Shown: positions 16,297 through 27,346, counted from the first letter of the stretch. The stretch: 64,000 nucleotides of DNA from Bradyrhizobium cosmicum (GCF_007290395.2 NZ_CP041656.2:5146001-5210000); one strand, 5' to 3'. Notes: generated by a model not told the origin, from the letters alone. Program-made: numbers and translations.

Positions 16297-18852
16297 GGCC
16301 GGCTGAAACAGCAACACCGCGGCAAGCGTCGTCACCAGCGAGAGCGCGAGCAGCTTGCCCATGCTGGACGTGCCGGGATGGCTCGACAGCCACAGGCTGC
16401 CGAACGCCGTCGCCGTGGTCAACGCACTGAAAAAGATCGCACGCGTCAGGCTGGTCTGAAGCAGATTTGTTCTGCCCGAGCGCCACGCCACGACATAGTA
16501 GATCTTGAAGGCGACGCCGACGCCGAGCAGCAGCGGGAACGCGACGATATTGGCGAAGTTGAGCGGCAGGCCGATCAACACGCAAATCTCGAGCGTCACC
16601 GCGCCCGCAACCAGCAGCGGCACCAGCGTCATCAGCACGTCGACGAAACGCCGCAGCGTGACCCACAGCAGAAGGCCAATCACCAGCAGCGCGTAGATGC
16701 CGGCGTGGATGAATGCCTTCACCACGGTGTCGCCGGATTTAAGGATCGAGACCGGTCCGCCGATCGCGGTCGGCTCGGCAATGAGCACGGCCGCCGCAAA
16801 TTTGCGCAGCGTGTCGTTGTCGTTGGGATCGCCCTTCGGCTGCGCCTCGACGCGAATGATGCCGTCCTTGCTCTTCCAGGCGCTGACGAGTTCGGGGGGC
16901 AGTGAGTTCAGAGTGACCGGCCCGGCCTGCATCGCGTTCCTGAGCTGGTCGAACACGATCTTCAGCGGCGTGACGAACACGTCCTGCGCCTTGTTGCGCG
17001 TGGCCTCGTCGCCATCGGCGAGCTTCTGAAGCGCATCCGCCAGCCGGCGCGAGGCGACCGCGCCGGGGCCCTTGTCGTCACCCGCGGTCCTGCGCAGATT
17101 GTCGACCGAGGACTTCAGCGAATCGACGTTTTCCTTGTCCGTGGGCGCGGCGTCCACCTGGTCAGGATTGAGCGCGGGGTTCAGCACCTTGGCGCCCTGC
17201 GCGATCAGCTTCAGCTTCGGCTGCTGGTCCTCAGGCACGAAGCTGTCGAGCGACATCACCCGCAGCACCTCCGGCACCTTCTCCAGCTTCGCCTCGACTT
17301 GTCTCGCCTGCTCTTCCGACGTGGTCATCACGTTGATGGCATTGGCGCCGGTGTTCGGATCCTTGCGCAGGTCGAGGAAGGTCGCGATCGATTCCGCCTT
17401 CGGGTTGCGCAGGTTCATCGGGTTGAAGTCGAACTTCAGGAAGTAGAGCAGCGGCAGGCCGGCGACCGCCAGTAGCAGCGTGCCACCGACAACCAGAACG
17501 CGGTGGGTCTCAAGGAAGTGATCGAGCGGCGCCAGGAAGGCGTAGCCGACCGGCTCCTGCTCACCGGGCGGGTTCAACAGCTTCAGCATCGCGGGCAGTA
17601 CCGTGATGCTGGAGAGGAACGCCACCAGCATGCCGACGCCGGCGATCTGGCCGAGCTCCGAGATGCCCTTGTAATCGGTCGGCAGGAAACAGAGGAAGCC
17701 GGCCGCGGTCGCCATCGCTGCCAGCGACAGCGGCACCGCGGAGCGCTTGGCTGCAAGCACCAGCGCGCCGGAGAGATCGTCGTGCTTGTAGCGCTCCGAG
17801 CGGTAGCGGACGCTGTACTGGATACCGAAATCGACGCCCAGTCCCACGAACAGCACGGCGAACGCGATCGACAGCAAGTTGAACGAGCCGACCATCATCA
17901 GGCCGGCAGCGGTCGTCAGCGCAAGGCCGACGAAGAGATTGACGAATACCGCGAAGATGATCTTCGACGAATGCAGCGCCATCCACAGGATCAGCAGCAC
18001 GACGAGAACAGTGCCGACACCGTTGACGACGGCGCCTTCCTGGACGGTAGCGTACTCCTCGTTGGCAATCGGGACCGGGCCCGTCAGCCGCACCCGCGCC
18101 TGGTATTTGGTCGCGAAATCCAAATCGGCCGCAGCCTTGCGAATCGCATCGGTGGCGCCCTTGCCGGGCTCCAGCGCGTTGTAGTCGAGGATCGGCTTGA
18201 ACTCGATGAATGCGCGCTTGTCGGAATCCGACAGCGGCTCGTCGCTGACGAGCTCGCGCCAGGAGAAGCTCGCATTGCCCTTGTTGAGCACCGTCTCCAC
18301 CGTCTGGGCGATCTGGTTGAAGGGCCGCGCGGTGTTGTCGAGCTTGACCTGGCCGCGCTTGACGCCGGCAAGTCCCGTTTCCAGCGCGCCGGTCAGGCCG
18401 CGGATCGAGGGGTCGCCCGCCATGATCTCGATCAGTGGCGCCGCGGACTCGAACTGGCTCGTGGTCTTGGCGACCTCGTCAGTCGGCAGGAAAAGCAGAC
18501 CGTTCTTCTCGAAGAACTCGCCGGTGCCGAGCTGTTGCATCGACTGGAAGTCGGTCTTGTTGTCCTTCAGCTTCGCGAACAGCGCGTCCGACGCCGCGGT
18601 CGCCATTTCGGGCGTCCTTGCCTCGACGACCGCGAGAATCGTCGCGTCGCGGTCGAAGGCGCGGTCGAATTGCTGGTCGCGCTGGCGCCAGTCCAGATTT
18701 TGGGCAATCAGCGAATTGATGTCGGTGTTGATGGCGAAGTGCTGCGATGTGTAATAGCCGGCCCCCACCGACAGCAGGAGACCGAGAACGACGACGAGGG
18801 AGGCAAACCGGGTGCAGGCCCTGACGATGGCAACGACGACGCTTTGCAGCAC
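16264..18852 (-). CDS. hpnN: HpnN, hopanoid RND transporter
   Basis: An 862-residue RND/MMPL-family inner-membrane exporter; in Rhodopseudomonas HpnN moves hopanoids to the outer membrane. The topology is the RND duplicate: TM1 near residues 17-35, a periplasmic domain to about residue 275, five or six TM helices (with LFVGLGVDFGIQYSVRYRSE, a conserved MMPL motif), then TM7 near residue 450, a second periplasmic domain, and a final TM bundle with FPLLLGVGVAFKIYYVVAWR. The start is a GTG at 18852 with an A-rich AGAAAAGAA just upstream. It lies opposite ispH and hpnH, with a 464-bp divergent intergenic region. Confidence 0.9.
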   Translation of the reverse strand: MLQSVVVAIVRACTRFASLVVVLGLLLSVGAGYYTSQHFAINTDINSLIAQNLDWRQRDQQFDRAFDRDATILAVVEARTPEMATAASDALFAKLKDNKTDFQSMQQLGTGEFFEKNGLLFLPTDEVAKTTSQFESAAPLIEIMAGDPSIRGLTGALETGLAGVKRGQVKLDNTARPFNQIAQTVETVLNKGNASFSWRELVSDEPLSDSDKRAFIEFKPILDYNALEPGKGATDAIRKAAADLDFATKYQARVRLTGPVPIANEEYATVQEGAVVNGVGTVLVVLLILWMALHSSKIIFAVFVNLFVGLALTTAAGLMMVGSFNLLSIAFAVLFVGLGVDFGIQYSVRYRSERYKHDDLSGALVLAAKRSAVPLSLAAMATAAGFLCFLPTDYKGISELGQIAGVGMLVAFLSSITVLPAMLKLLNPPGEQEPVGYAFLAPLDHFLETHRVLVVGGTLLLAVAGLPLLYFLKFDFNPMNLRNPKAESIATFLDLRKDPNTGANAINVMTTSEEQARQVEAKLEKVPEVLRVMSLDSFVPEDQQPKLKLIAQGAKVLNPALNPDQVDAAPTDKENVDSLKSSVDNLRRTAGDDKGPGAVASRRLADALQKLADGDEATRNKAQDVFVTPLKIVFDQLRNAMQAGPVTLNSLPPELVSAWKSKDGIIRVEAQPKGDPNDNDTLRKFAAAVLIAEPTAIGGPVSILKSGDTVVKAFIHAGIYALLVIGLLLWVTLRRFVDVLMTLVPLLVAGAVTLEICVLIGLPLNFANIVAFPLLLGVGVAFKIYYVVAWRSGRTNLLQTSLTRAIFFSALTTATAFGSLWLSSHPGTSSMGKLLALSLVTTLAAVLLFQPALMGKPRNLRE

Positions 18853-19316
18853 TTCTTTTCTTTCTGCTGTTAACAGCTTGCCGGAAACGCCCGCTGTTTA
18901 TCGGAGTTCCCGGGCGAAACCTATTGATGTTTTGAGTGGCAGTCGCCGGAACAAGGTTCGAGGTAAACGGCGGCGAGCCATGAAAAAATCATTGCGGGCG
19001 GTCGGTATAGCCGGGAAGTTGAGGCGGCAAAGTGGCGAAGGGATGAGCACAAATGTCGCCATTTTGCCCACAGCAGGGTCTGTACTATAACACCACAAAA
19101 TTGAGCCGAAACGGAACCCGGGTTTCATCCCACCTTTCCTTTCTGCCGATTTTTTGACACAAATTGCTGTGCCTCCATGCGCTGGGGCCCAGTTGGGGTG
19201 GGCGGTTACCGTGTGTGCGAAACCAATGGTGCGGTTATTGCAGCTCTTTGGGCAGTATCCGGTTGCCGCCGGGGACCTGAGAAGCGGATTGGTGCAACTT
19301 GCGTGATGGGCGTCCT
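18853..19316. other. Divergent intergenic region hpnN / ispH
   Basis: No gene is visible in these 464 bp. A TTGACA at 19154-19159 after a T5 run could be a -35 element for ispH, but no convincing -10 hexamer sits at the right distance. It presumably holds both promoters. Confidence 0.5.
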
Positions 19317-20243
19317 ATGGAAGTTTATCTAGCGCAGCCGCGCGGCTTTTGCGCAGGCGTGGTGCGTGCGATCGAGATCGTGGAACGGGCGCTGGAGAAG
19401 TACGGCCCGCCCGTCTACGTGCGCCATGAGATCGTGCACAACAAGTACGTGGTCGAGAGCCTGAAGAACAAAGGCGCAATCTTCGTCGAGGAGCTGTCCG
19501 AGGTTCCGCCGAAGGCTGTGACCGTTTTCAGCGCCCATGGCGTCGCCCGCAGCGTCGAGGAAGAGGCCGCCGCGCGGGACCTTCCGGTGCTCAATGCCAC
19601 CTGCCCCCTGGTCACGAAAGTTCACAATCAGGGGAAGCGCTACATCGCCCGGGGCCGCACCCTGATCCTGATCGGGCATGCCGGCCACCCCGAGGTCGAG
19701 GGCACCATGGGCCAGGTTCCCGCCCCCGTGCTTCTGGTTCAGAGCGTTGAAGAGGTTAACGCCCTGACCCTGCCGGCAGATACGCCAGTGGCCTACATCA
19801 CCCAGACCACCCTGTCGGTGGACGACACCAAGGACATTATTGCGGCCCTCCAGGCCCGCTTTACAGATATTCAAGGCCCCGATATCCGGGATATCTGCTA
19901 TGCGACACAGAACCGCCAATCTGCGGTAAGGGACTTGAGCAAGCTGGTCGACGTGATCCTGGTGGTGGGCGCTGCCAACAGTTCGAACTCGAACCGGCTC
20001 CGCGAAATCGGCACTGAGGCCGGCGTCGCGAGTTATTTGATTGCCGACGGCAGCAAGCTCAATCCGGAATGGTTGAAAGATGCCAGGACCGTCGGCGTCA
20101 CGGCCGGCGCTTCGGCGCCCGAGGTGCTCGTGGATGACGTGATCGAAGCGATGCGGCGGATCGGACCGGTCAAGGTCCAGGTTTTGCCGGGTCGCGAGGA
20201 AAACATCGAATTCCGGCTTCCGGCTCAATTGGCTGCGAGCTGA
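19317..20243 (+). CDS. ispH: IspH, 4-hydroxy-3-methylbut-2-enyl diphosphate reductase
   Basis: The last enzyme of the MEP pathway: a [4Fe-4S] reductase that makes IPP and DMAPP. The 308-residue protein has the three cluster cysteines C12 (GFCAGV), C96 (NATCPLV) and C194 ([11 protein letters not shown]), plus the HGVARS and [10 protein letters not shown] substrate-loop motifs. The ATG at 19317 gives the usual [10 protein letters not shown] start; the in-frame TTG six codons upstream is less likely. It lies 36 bp before hpnH and is probably co-transcribed with it, providing isoprenoid precursors for hopanoids. Confidence 0.95.
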   Translation: MEVYLAQPRGFCAGVVRAIEIVERALEKYGPPVYVRHEIVHNKYVVESLKNKGAIFVEELSEVPPKAVTVFSAHGVARSVEEEAAARDLPVLNATCPLVTKVHNQGKRYIARGRTLILIGHAGHPEVEGTMGQVPAPVLLVQSVEEVNALTLPADTPVAYITQTTLSVDDTKDIIAALQARFTDIQGPDIRDICYATQNRQSAVRDLSKLVDVILVVGAANSSNSNRLREIGTEAGVASYLIADGSKLNPEWLKDARTVGVTAGASAPEVLVDDVIEAMRRIGPVKVQVLPGREENIEFRLPAQLAAS

Positions 20244-20279
20244 CCCACCCGAATTCCAAGCCCAGAAAGAAACTTTGTA

Positions 20280-21440
<1,161 letters not shown>

Positions 21441-21466
21441 GCGCGACAGCAAGTTCGAGCGAACAA

Positions 21467-21502
21467 GGCCCGGTCGCGATGGCGACCGGGCCTTTTCTTT
21501 TT
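21467..21502 (+). terminator. Rho-independent terminator after hpnH
   Basis: GGCCCGGTCGC (21467-21477) pairs with GCGACCGGGCC (21482-21492), followed by TTTTCTTTTT. A strong intrinsic terminator. Confidence 0.9.
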
Positions 21503-22284
21503 CGGCGCAAGCGTATTCGGCGGGCCGGCCGGAGTGATCGCGGAGGCCAAGCCCCTGCCCTCTGATTGACTGGCCGGGAGCCCTTCTGCAAAAAATGAAA
21601 AACAACCCCATGCACAGTAGAACCACGATCGCTGGCCGACATAGGACCAGCTCCGTCAAGCTATTGCCGCAGCGAGTAAATCAGCCGCAAACCGGCGAGC
21701 ATCGCAGCACGGGTCATTTTCGCAGCCAGACGCGCCGCCAGCCAACGCGATTCAGAGCCCGCGCGAATTCGAGTTTTACGAAATCCGTTTGACGCGTCGG
21801 GCAAAACAGTGGCACTATGCCATCGTGCCTGCTTGGCGCAGCCCGGGTCAGTTGCCGAGGCTGAATGACCTTGTAGGTGCTGACCTTGAGGAGACCGCCC
21901 ACGCCGTCATTGCGCTGATGACACGTCGCTCAGAGCCGCTCCCGTGCCGTATTGAACCCACGAATAATCACCACGACGCAGTTGTTGGAATGCAGATCAA
22001 TCACCATGCGCCATCGTCGCCTCCTCGCGGTCAAAAGCGATTCGTTGATTGCGAACTCGCTTTAGCTCCACCACCCCGCGGTCGCGGAGGCCGGCCAATG
22101 GGTGTCACTAGTTGGTCATATCGCAATACGTCGCCGTAGTCCCACTCGATGGGTGAACCTGACGCCAGCGACCAACCACAGGCTGCGAGGACTGCGCACA
22201 TGTGGCTCAGCAGTGACAGCATTTTTGCGTCTGCCGTGGTCTAGTCGCGGCGACCACGGCGCCAGCTAACCTCAGGATACGAAA
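21503..22284. other. 782-bp region without a convincing gene
   Basis: Only short open frames occur here, on both strands, with no recognisable domain, poor start sites and lower GC than the flanks. Near 21781-21815 a stretch (GACGCGTCGGGCAAAACAG) resembles a short sequence I recall as common between genes in Bradyrhizobium. The region may be an eroded insertion; it separates hpnH from hpnG together with the outer-membrane protein gene. Confidence 0.5.
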
Positions 22285-23121
22285 TTGAAAAGAATTGCTT
22301 TCGCCGCGCTCGCAGCGCTGGCGGCCACCTCCGCGTCGGCTGCCGACATGGCTGCTTCCAACTATACGAAAGCGCCAGCGATGGCCGCCGTCGCAAGTTG
22401 GACCGGCTTCTATGCCGGCCTCAACGTTGGCTATGGGTTCAATGATCCGGTTGCGACCTTTACGGCGAATGACGTCGTCTCCAATTCGATCATTGGAAAC
22501 GTCGGTACGGCCGCATCGCCGGTCGCCTACGACGTCAAGGGTGTTCTCGGCGGCGCGCAGGCTGGTTACAATTGGCAGGTATCGCCGAACTGGTTGATCG
22601 GCTTTGAGGCGGATTTTCAGGGCAGCGACATCAAGGGATCTGCGGCGTCTCCCTACGCGGTTATCGGGCGACCGGGTCAGATCGAAGCGCAACAGAATGT
22701 CGAATGGTTCGGAACGCTTCGCGCGCGCGCCGGATTGCTCGCGACCAGCAAGCTGCTCGTCTACGGCACCGGCGGCTTCGCCTACGGATCGGTCCGCGAA
22801 GATTCCATTCTCAGCAACACGATCGGTTTCACCGCCGTGGCGGGAGGTGGTGGCGTGAGCGCTGTCTGCGCGGCTGCGGCAGCCTGCTACACGGGACCAA
22901 CGACCAAAATCCTGACCGGCTACGCGGTGGGCGGCGGATTTGAGTACGCCACCTGGCGAAACGTTTCCTTGAAGGCCGAGTATCTCTACGTCAATCTCGG
23001 AAGCAGCAACATCACATCAACGGCGCCTGCGACTCCTGGTACGACGGCTTCGACCATCGGCACGCACTTCAGTGATCTCGACTTTCATGTCGTGCGCGTC
23101 GGCGCCAACTATCACTTCTGA
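22285..23121 (+). CDS. Outer-membrane beta-barrel protein (Omp31/OmpA-like porin family)
   Basis: A 278-residue outer-membrane protein. It has a signal peptide (MKRIAFAALAALAATSASA) and eight-stranded-barrel features: aromatic-glycine strands (SWTGFYAGLNVGYGF, GAQAGYNWQV, GFEADFQG), LRARAG, KAEYLYVNLG, and a final strand ending in Phe (VVRVGANYHF), the usual signal for barrel assembly. The start appears to be TTG at 22285, right at the signal peptide; there is no in-frame ATG nearby. Such proteins are abundant and multicopy in Bradyrhizobium and probably structural. It has its own terminator and is oriented opposite to hpnG. Confidence 0.87.
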   Translation: MKRIAFAALAALAATSASAADMAASNYTKAPAMAAVASWTGFYAGLNVGYGFNDPVATFTANDVVSNSIIGNVGTAASPVAYDVKGVLGGAQAGYNWQVSPNWLIGFEADFQGSDIKGSAASPYAVIGRPGQIEAQQNVEWFGTLRARAGLLATSKLLVYGTGGFAYGSVREDSILSNTIGFTAVAGGGGVSAVCAAAAACYTGPTTKILTGYAVGGGFEYATWRNVSLKAEYLYVNLGSSNITSTAPATPGTTASTIGTHFSDLDFHVVRVGANYHF

Positions 23122-23140
23122 CGTCTTCATTGATGAATTG

Positions 23141-23168
23141 AAAGCCCGGCCTCAGCGCCGGGCTTTTT
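23141..23168 (+). terminator. Rho-independent terminator after the outer-membrane protein gene
   Basis: AAAGCCCGGC (23141-23150) pairs with GCCGGGCTTT (23157-23166), followed by further T residues. Confidence 0.88.
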
Positions 23169-23212
23169 GTTGGCAGCACTGGCGGCTGTAAGCGAGAACA
23201 GCAGCACGGACG

Positions 23213-23250
23213 AAAAAGGCCCGATCGCCATTGGCGACCGGGCCCTTTCA
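23213..23250 (-). terminator. Terminator at the end of the hpnC-D-E-shc-G operon
   Basis: Read leftward, GAAAGGGCCCGGTCGCC pairs with GGCGATCGGGCC and runs into TTTTT. It lies 23-60 bp beyond the hpnG stop. Confidence 0.85.
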
Positions 23251-23272
23251 TTCGTCAGATCGGCGAACCCGC

Positions 23273-24022
23273 TCAGGCCGCCTTCGACACCATCGGCTCG
23301 CTCTCGATCAGCTCGGTGCCGATCAGAAAATCGCGGCAGCCGCGCAAGGAGCGCAGCGCGCGGTTGAAGTCGATGCCGGTCGAGACCAGCGCATGCAGCG
23401 TGGCCGGATTGCGGACGATGCCGCGCAGGACGGCGGCGAGGTCGATCTGGCCGTTCGGCTTGATGGCGGCGCGGGCGAGCGCCGGCAGCGCGCGGTGGGC
23501 GGGATCGCTGATGACGCGGACCGCGGCGAACGGCAAGCCGGCCTCGGCGGCGTAGGCGGCCGCGATGTGGCTTTCCATGTCGACGGCGGAGGCCCCTGTC
23601 TCCGAATGCAGCGCCGCCTTGCCGGAGCGCCCGGTGACCACTTCCTCGGCGCCGGCGAGGCTGCCGCGCACCACGCGGCGGCGGCCCGACGTCAGGCGGT
23701 CGATCAGGTCGTTGCCGAGCGACAGGCCGGCGGCCCAGCGGGTATCGCCGGAGAGCACTTCGGTCGCCAGCACGACGTCGCCGGAGCGCAGCGTCGGGTC
23801 GAGCCCGCCGGCCACGCCAAACGAGATCACGCCGCGAATCGTATTGGGATCGAGCACCGTCAGGAGCGCCCGCAACTGGGTCGGGCTGCTCGACGAGCAA
23901 ATGACCGCCATTCCGGGCCCGGCCGCGATGCGGGCCTCCTGAACCAGTCCGGTCACAATCAAGATGGGCCGCGGATCAATGGCATTGCCCGCGGTAAGAT
24001 AGTCCCCCGTCCCCAAAGTCAC
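23273..24022 (-). CDS. hpnG: HpnG, hopanoid-associated nucleoside phosphorylase
   Basis: Phosphorylase-fold enzyme that removes adenine from adenosylhopane, leading to ribosylhopane. The 249-residue product begins MTLGTGDYLTAGNAIDPRPI and has the nucleoside phosphorylase motifs VISFGVAGGLDPTLRSGDVV and SAVDMESHIAAAYAAEAGLPF. The GTG start at 24022 overlaps the shc stop (GTG and TGA share two bases), so translation is coupled. A longer frame to 24169 lies entirely within shc and is not used. It is the last gene of the leftward operon. Confidence 0.9.
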   Translation of the reverse strand: MTLGTGDYLTAGNAIDPRPILIVTGLVQEARIAAGPGMAVICSSSSPTQLRALLTVLDPNTIRGVISFGVAGGLDPTLRSGDVVLATEVLSGDTRWAAGLSLGNDLIDRLTSGRRRVVRGSLAGAEEVVTGRSGKAALHSETGASAVDMESHIAAAYAAEAGLPFAAVRVISDPAHRALPALARAAIKPNGQIDLAAVLRGIVRNPATLHALVSTGIDFNRALRSLRGCRDFLIGTELIESEPMVSKAA

Positions 24023-26001
24023 ATTCCGACCCCTACCACCCTGCTGTTGGTGTTCCGCAAGTTCCGATACCGCGCCAACGCCCACAGCGGGAAGAACTTT
24101 GGGTAACCATGATATCGAAGGTAGAATACACGAGGAAAGCCTGTGGCGGTGTACCGCTGCTCGTCCCACAGTCCTTTTTTGTTCTGTGTTGCAATCAGGT
24201 ACTCCACCCCGCGGGCGACGGCCGGGTGATCAACCTCGCCAGCGGCCATCAGGGCAAGCAAGGCCCATGCCGTTTGCGAGGCGGTCGAGGGAGCGGCCTC
24301 CCAGCCCTTGTAGTCCAGCCGGTAGCTGACGGCATCCTCGCCCCAACCGCCGTCCTTGTTCTGGATCGAGGCCAGCCAAGCGGCGGCCTTGCGCATCATG
24401 GGGTCGTCGTGGCGGATGCCGGCCATGTTGAGGGCGCAGAGCACCGACCAGGTTCCGTAGATGAAGTTCATGCCCCAGCGGCCGTACCAGGACCCCTCGG
24501 GGTGCTGGGTCTTCCTGAGATAGGCGACCCCGGCGGCCACGTGCTTGCTGGTCTTCTCGGTCTCGCCGAGCTGGGCCAGCATCGAGATGCAGCGGGCGGT
24601 GACGTCCTCGGTCGGCGGATCGAGCAGCGCGCCGTGGTCGGAGAACGGGATGTTGTTCAGATAATATTCGAGGTTGTTGACGTCGAAGGCGGCCCAGCCG
24701 CCGTCGTCGCTCTGCATGCCCTCGATCCACTCCCGGCCGCGGTCGATCGCGGCGTCATAACCGGCGACGCCGTGCTCCCGGCGCATGCGGTCCATCGACA
24801 TCACCACGACAGCGGTGTCGTCGAGATCGGGATAATGGGCGTTGTTGTACTGGAAGGCCCAGCCGCCCGGGCGCACGTCGGGCCGCTTCACGGCCCAGTC
24901 GCCCTTGACCTCGAGCTCCTGCTTCGGGATCAGCCAGTCGAGGCCTTGCCTCGCCGCAGGCACCGCCTTGTCACCCCCGGCTTCCAGCAATGCGTGGGCG
25001 GTCAGGGTCGTGTCCCACACCGGCGAGACGCAGGGCTGGCAGTAAGCCTCGTCGTCGCCAATCACCAGCAGCTTGTCGATGCCCCGGCGCGTGATCGCGC
25101 GCGGCGGGTAGTTCTCGTCCTTGCCGAGCGCGTCATACATCATGACGATGTTGGCCATGGGCGGATAGATCGCGCCCATGCCGTCCTCGCCGTTCAGGCG
25201 CTCCTCGGTGAAGGCGAGCGCCGCATCGATCGCGCGCTTGCGCAGGCTCTTCGGAAACATCGGCTCGACCACGCGCAAAATCCCGTCGAGCGCGCGGAAC
25301 AGCACGAACCAGGCCATGCTCTGGTGCGGCGCCTTCGCCGTCATGCCGATCGAGCGCGGATCCTGCAGGAACAATTCGTCGATGCCGACGCCCTTCGGAT
25401 TCTTCGCACGCGGCTTGAGCGCGGCGAGAACCATCAGCGGCACCATCGTGGTGCGCGCCCAGTAGGAGATCTTGTTGAGGTGGAACGGCGACCAGAACGG
25501 CAGCAGCACGATCTCGATCGGCAGCACCGGCACCGCGCGCCAGGTCGTGACGCCGAACATCGCCAGCATGAAGCGCGTGAAGACGTTGCTGTTGATGGCG
25601 CCGCCGCGGGCGTGCATCGCCTCGCGCGCGCGCACCATGTGCGGCGCGTCGACGGAATCGCCGATCATCTTCAGCGCGAAATAGGCCTTCACGCTGGCGC
25701 TCATGTCGAACTCGCCGTCATGCACCAGCGGCCAGCCGCCATGGGCGCCCTGGACGCGGCGAAGATAGTTGCCGATCTTGGCTTCGAGCACGGTGTCGAC
25801 GGGCTCGGCGAGGTAATGGCGCAGCAGGATGTACTCGGCCGGAATCGTGCAGTCGGCCTCGAGCTCGAACACCCAATGGCCGTCCGGCTGCTGGAAGCCG
25901 ATGACGCCTTGCGTCGCCGACGCAATGCTCGATTCCAGGACCTTCGATTCCAAGATCCTCGATTCTTGTGCTTCGCGGCTGGTCGCGTTCACGGAATCCA
26001 T
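24019..26001 (-). CDS. shc: Squalene-hopene cyclase
   Basis: Membrane-associated class II terpene cyclase that folds squalene into hopene/hopanol, the core step of hopanoid synthesis (also called HpnF). The 660-residue protein carries the catalytic DLDD motif at residues 392-395 (PDLDDTAVVVM) and many QW repeats (for example QSDDGGWAAFD, HPEGSWYGRWG, QNKDGGWGEDA). The N-terminus has an unusual pentapeptide repeat, ESRIL-ESKVL-ESSIA, encoded by a 15-bp tandem repeat at 25929-25973. It is 76 bp after hpnE and overlaps hpnG. Confidence 0.97.
   Translation of the reverse strand: MDSVNATSREAQESRILESKVLESSIASATQGVIGFQQPDGHWVFELEADCTIPAEYILLRHYLAEPVDTVLEAKIGNYLRRVQGAHGGWPLVHDGEFDMSASVKAYFALKMIGDSVDAPHMVRAREAMHARGGAINSNVFTRFMLAMFGVTTWRAVPVLPIEIVLLPFWSPFHLNKISYWARTTMVPLMVLAALKPRAKNPKGVGIDELFLQDPRSIGMTAKAPHQSMAWFVLFRALDGILRVVEPMFPKSLRKRAIDAALAFTEERLNGEDGMGAIYPPMANIVMMYDALGKDENYPPRAITRRGIDKLLVIGDDEAYCQPCVSPVWDTTLTAHALLEAGGDKAVPAARQGLDWLIPKQELEVKGDWAVKRPDVRPGGWAFQYNNAHYPDLDDTAVVVMSMDRMRREHGVAGYDAAIDRGREWIEGMQSDDGGWAAFDVNNLEYYLNNIPFSDHGALLDPPTEDVTARCISMLAQLGETEKTSKHVAAGVAYLRKTQHPEGSWYGRWGMNFIYGTWSVLCALNMAGIRHDDPMMRKAAAWLASIQNKDGGWGEDAVSYRLDYKGWEAAPSTASQTAWALLALMAAGEVDHPAVARGVEYLIATQNKKGLWDEQRYTATGFPRVFYLRYHGYPKFFPLWALARYRNLRNTNSRVVGVGM
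25929..25973. repeat. 15-bp tandem repeat, three imperfect units, inside shc
   Basis: TCGATTC begins at 25929, 25944 and 25959, exactly 15 bp apart. The units encode a pentapeptide repeat (ESRIL, ESKVL, ESSIA) in the N-terminal extension of the cyclase, so copy-number change would keep the reading frame. Confidence 0.75.
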
Positions 26002-26077
26002 CTCGCTCGATTGCTCCGATAGTCGATTGAAATTGACCGGGACATTTGCCCGTCAGGGCCGCTCGTCACTATCCCTC

Positions 26078-27346
26078 TCAGGATCCTTTGGCGGCCAAAA
26101 CCAGATCGGCGGCGCGATCACCGGACCGGACCGATCCCTCGATGGTTGCAGGCAATCCCGTAGCAGTCCAGTCGCCGGCGAGGAACAGGTTTTTCAGCGC
26201 GGTGACCGGCCCCGGACGCAGGGCATTCTGGGCCGGCGTGGCGGCGAAAGTGGCCCGGCGCTCGCGCACGATCTGCCAAGGGGGCAACGGCGGCGGCACG
26301 TCGCCGGACACTCCGCCCGCCTTGCAGACGTCGTTCCAGATCGCCTGCGCGAGTTCCTCGCGCGGCATATCGACCAGCCGATCGCCGTTGCTGATGGTGA
26401 CGGAGAGGCGGTTGGGGAAGGCGAACAGCCATTCCACGATGCTGCCGATCACGCCGAGGATCGGCGGCGAACCCTGCGGCGGCTCAAAGCGGAAATGCGC
26501 ATTCACGATGGCGCGGAATTCGGTCGGCGTCTTCAGGCCCGGCAGCAGGCTGGAGGCGGCGCGCGGCGGCACCGCCATCACGACGACATCGCCCTCACCG
26601 ACCTGGATCACATCCTCGCCGCCAAAGTTCAGCGCGCCGACCTTGCCGTCGGTGGTCGCAAACGAGCGCAGCTCATGGCCGAGCTGAACGCTGTGGCCCC
26701 GCTCGCCTAAGAATTTCACCGCAGGCTCGATCAGCACGGTGCTGAGCCCCTCGCGGGCGATCAGCGGGCGGCACGCCTGCCCGCCGGCAAGCAACGTCTC
26801 GCGCACGATCGCGCCGGCAAGCCCCGCCGAACCCTCGGGCGGATCGACGTTGAGCGCCGCCAGCAGCAGCGGCTGCACCAAGCGCTGATAAAGCACGCCT
26901 TCGGTCGGAATCGACTTGCCGACCAGTGTCTGCTCCGACGCCCAGATCAGCGGCGCCAGCTTGAGATAATCGGTGAGCCCGGTGTCGGGAACGCGGCGGC
27001 TCTCGTCGAGCACCCAGGTCGGCAGCCGGCCCTTGCCGAGATCGATCTGCCAGCGCTGCCCGGTCGTGAGGTCGACAAAGGGAAACTGCGCGCTTTCGGG
27101 ACCAACGAGGCCGGCCTCGGTGCCAATCGAACGGGCATAGGCGCGCGCGTGGCTGTTGCCCGATAGCAGCAGATGATTGCCGTTGTCGATGGTGAGACCG
27201 GTGGCGCCGTCGAAATAGGAGCGGCAGCGGCCGCCGGCCTGCTGCGTCGCCTCGTGCACAGCGACCTTGAAGCCGGCATTGGCGAGCCGCACGGCGGCGG
27301 AGAGGCCGGAAATTCCGGCACCGATGATGTGAGCTGTGTGTTGCAT
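26078..27346 (-). CDS. hpnE: HpnE, hydroxysqualene dehydroxylase
   Basis: An FAD-dependent amine-oxidase-fold enzyme that reduces hydroxysqualene to squalene, third of the HpnC/D/E route. The 422-residue protein starts with the dinucleotide-binding motif HIIGAGISGLSAAVRLA and the GGRCRSY segment; the C-terminal FAD motif is LFLAGDWTATGLPATIEGSV. Its ATG shares one base with the hpnD stop (TGATG). Confidence 0.93.
   Translation of the reverse strand: MQHTAHIIGAGISGLSAAVRLANAGFKVAVHEATQQAGGRCRSYFDGATGLTIDNGNHLLLSGNSHARAYARSIGTEAGLVGPESAQFPFVDLTTGQRWQIDLGKGRLPTWVLDESRRVPDTGLTDYLKLAPLIWASEQTLVGKSIPTEGVLYQRLVQPLLLAALNVDPPEGSAGLAGAIVRETLLAGGQACRPLIAREGLSTVLIEPAVKFLGERGHSVQLGHELRSFATTDGKVGALNFGGEDVIQVGEGDVVVMAVPPRAASSLLPGLKTPTEFRAIVNAHFRFEPPQGSPPILGVIGSIVEWLFAFPNRLSVTISNGDRLVDMPREELAQAIWNDVCKAGGVSGDVPPPLPPWQIVRERRATFAATPAQNALRPGPVTALKNLFLAGDWTATGLPATIEGSVRSGDRAADLVLAAKGS

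Noticed and set aside
21789..22139. 116-codon open frame in the gap before the outer-membrane protein gene
   Set aside because: No domain, no good ribosome binding site and a proline/arginine-rich end; not supported as a gene.
24109..26022. 637-codon rightward open frame opposite shc
   Set aside because: Antisense to the cyclase, whose motifs are unambiguous; no domain in the translation.
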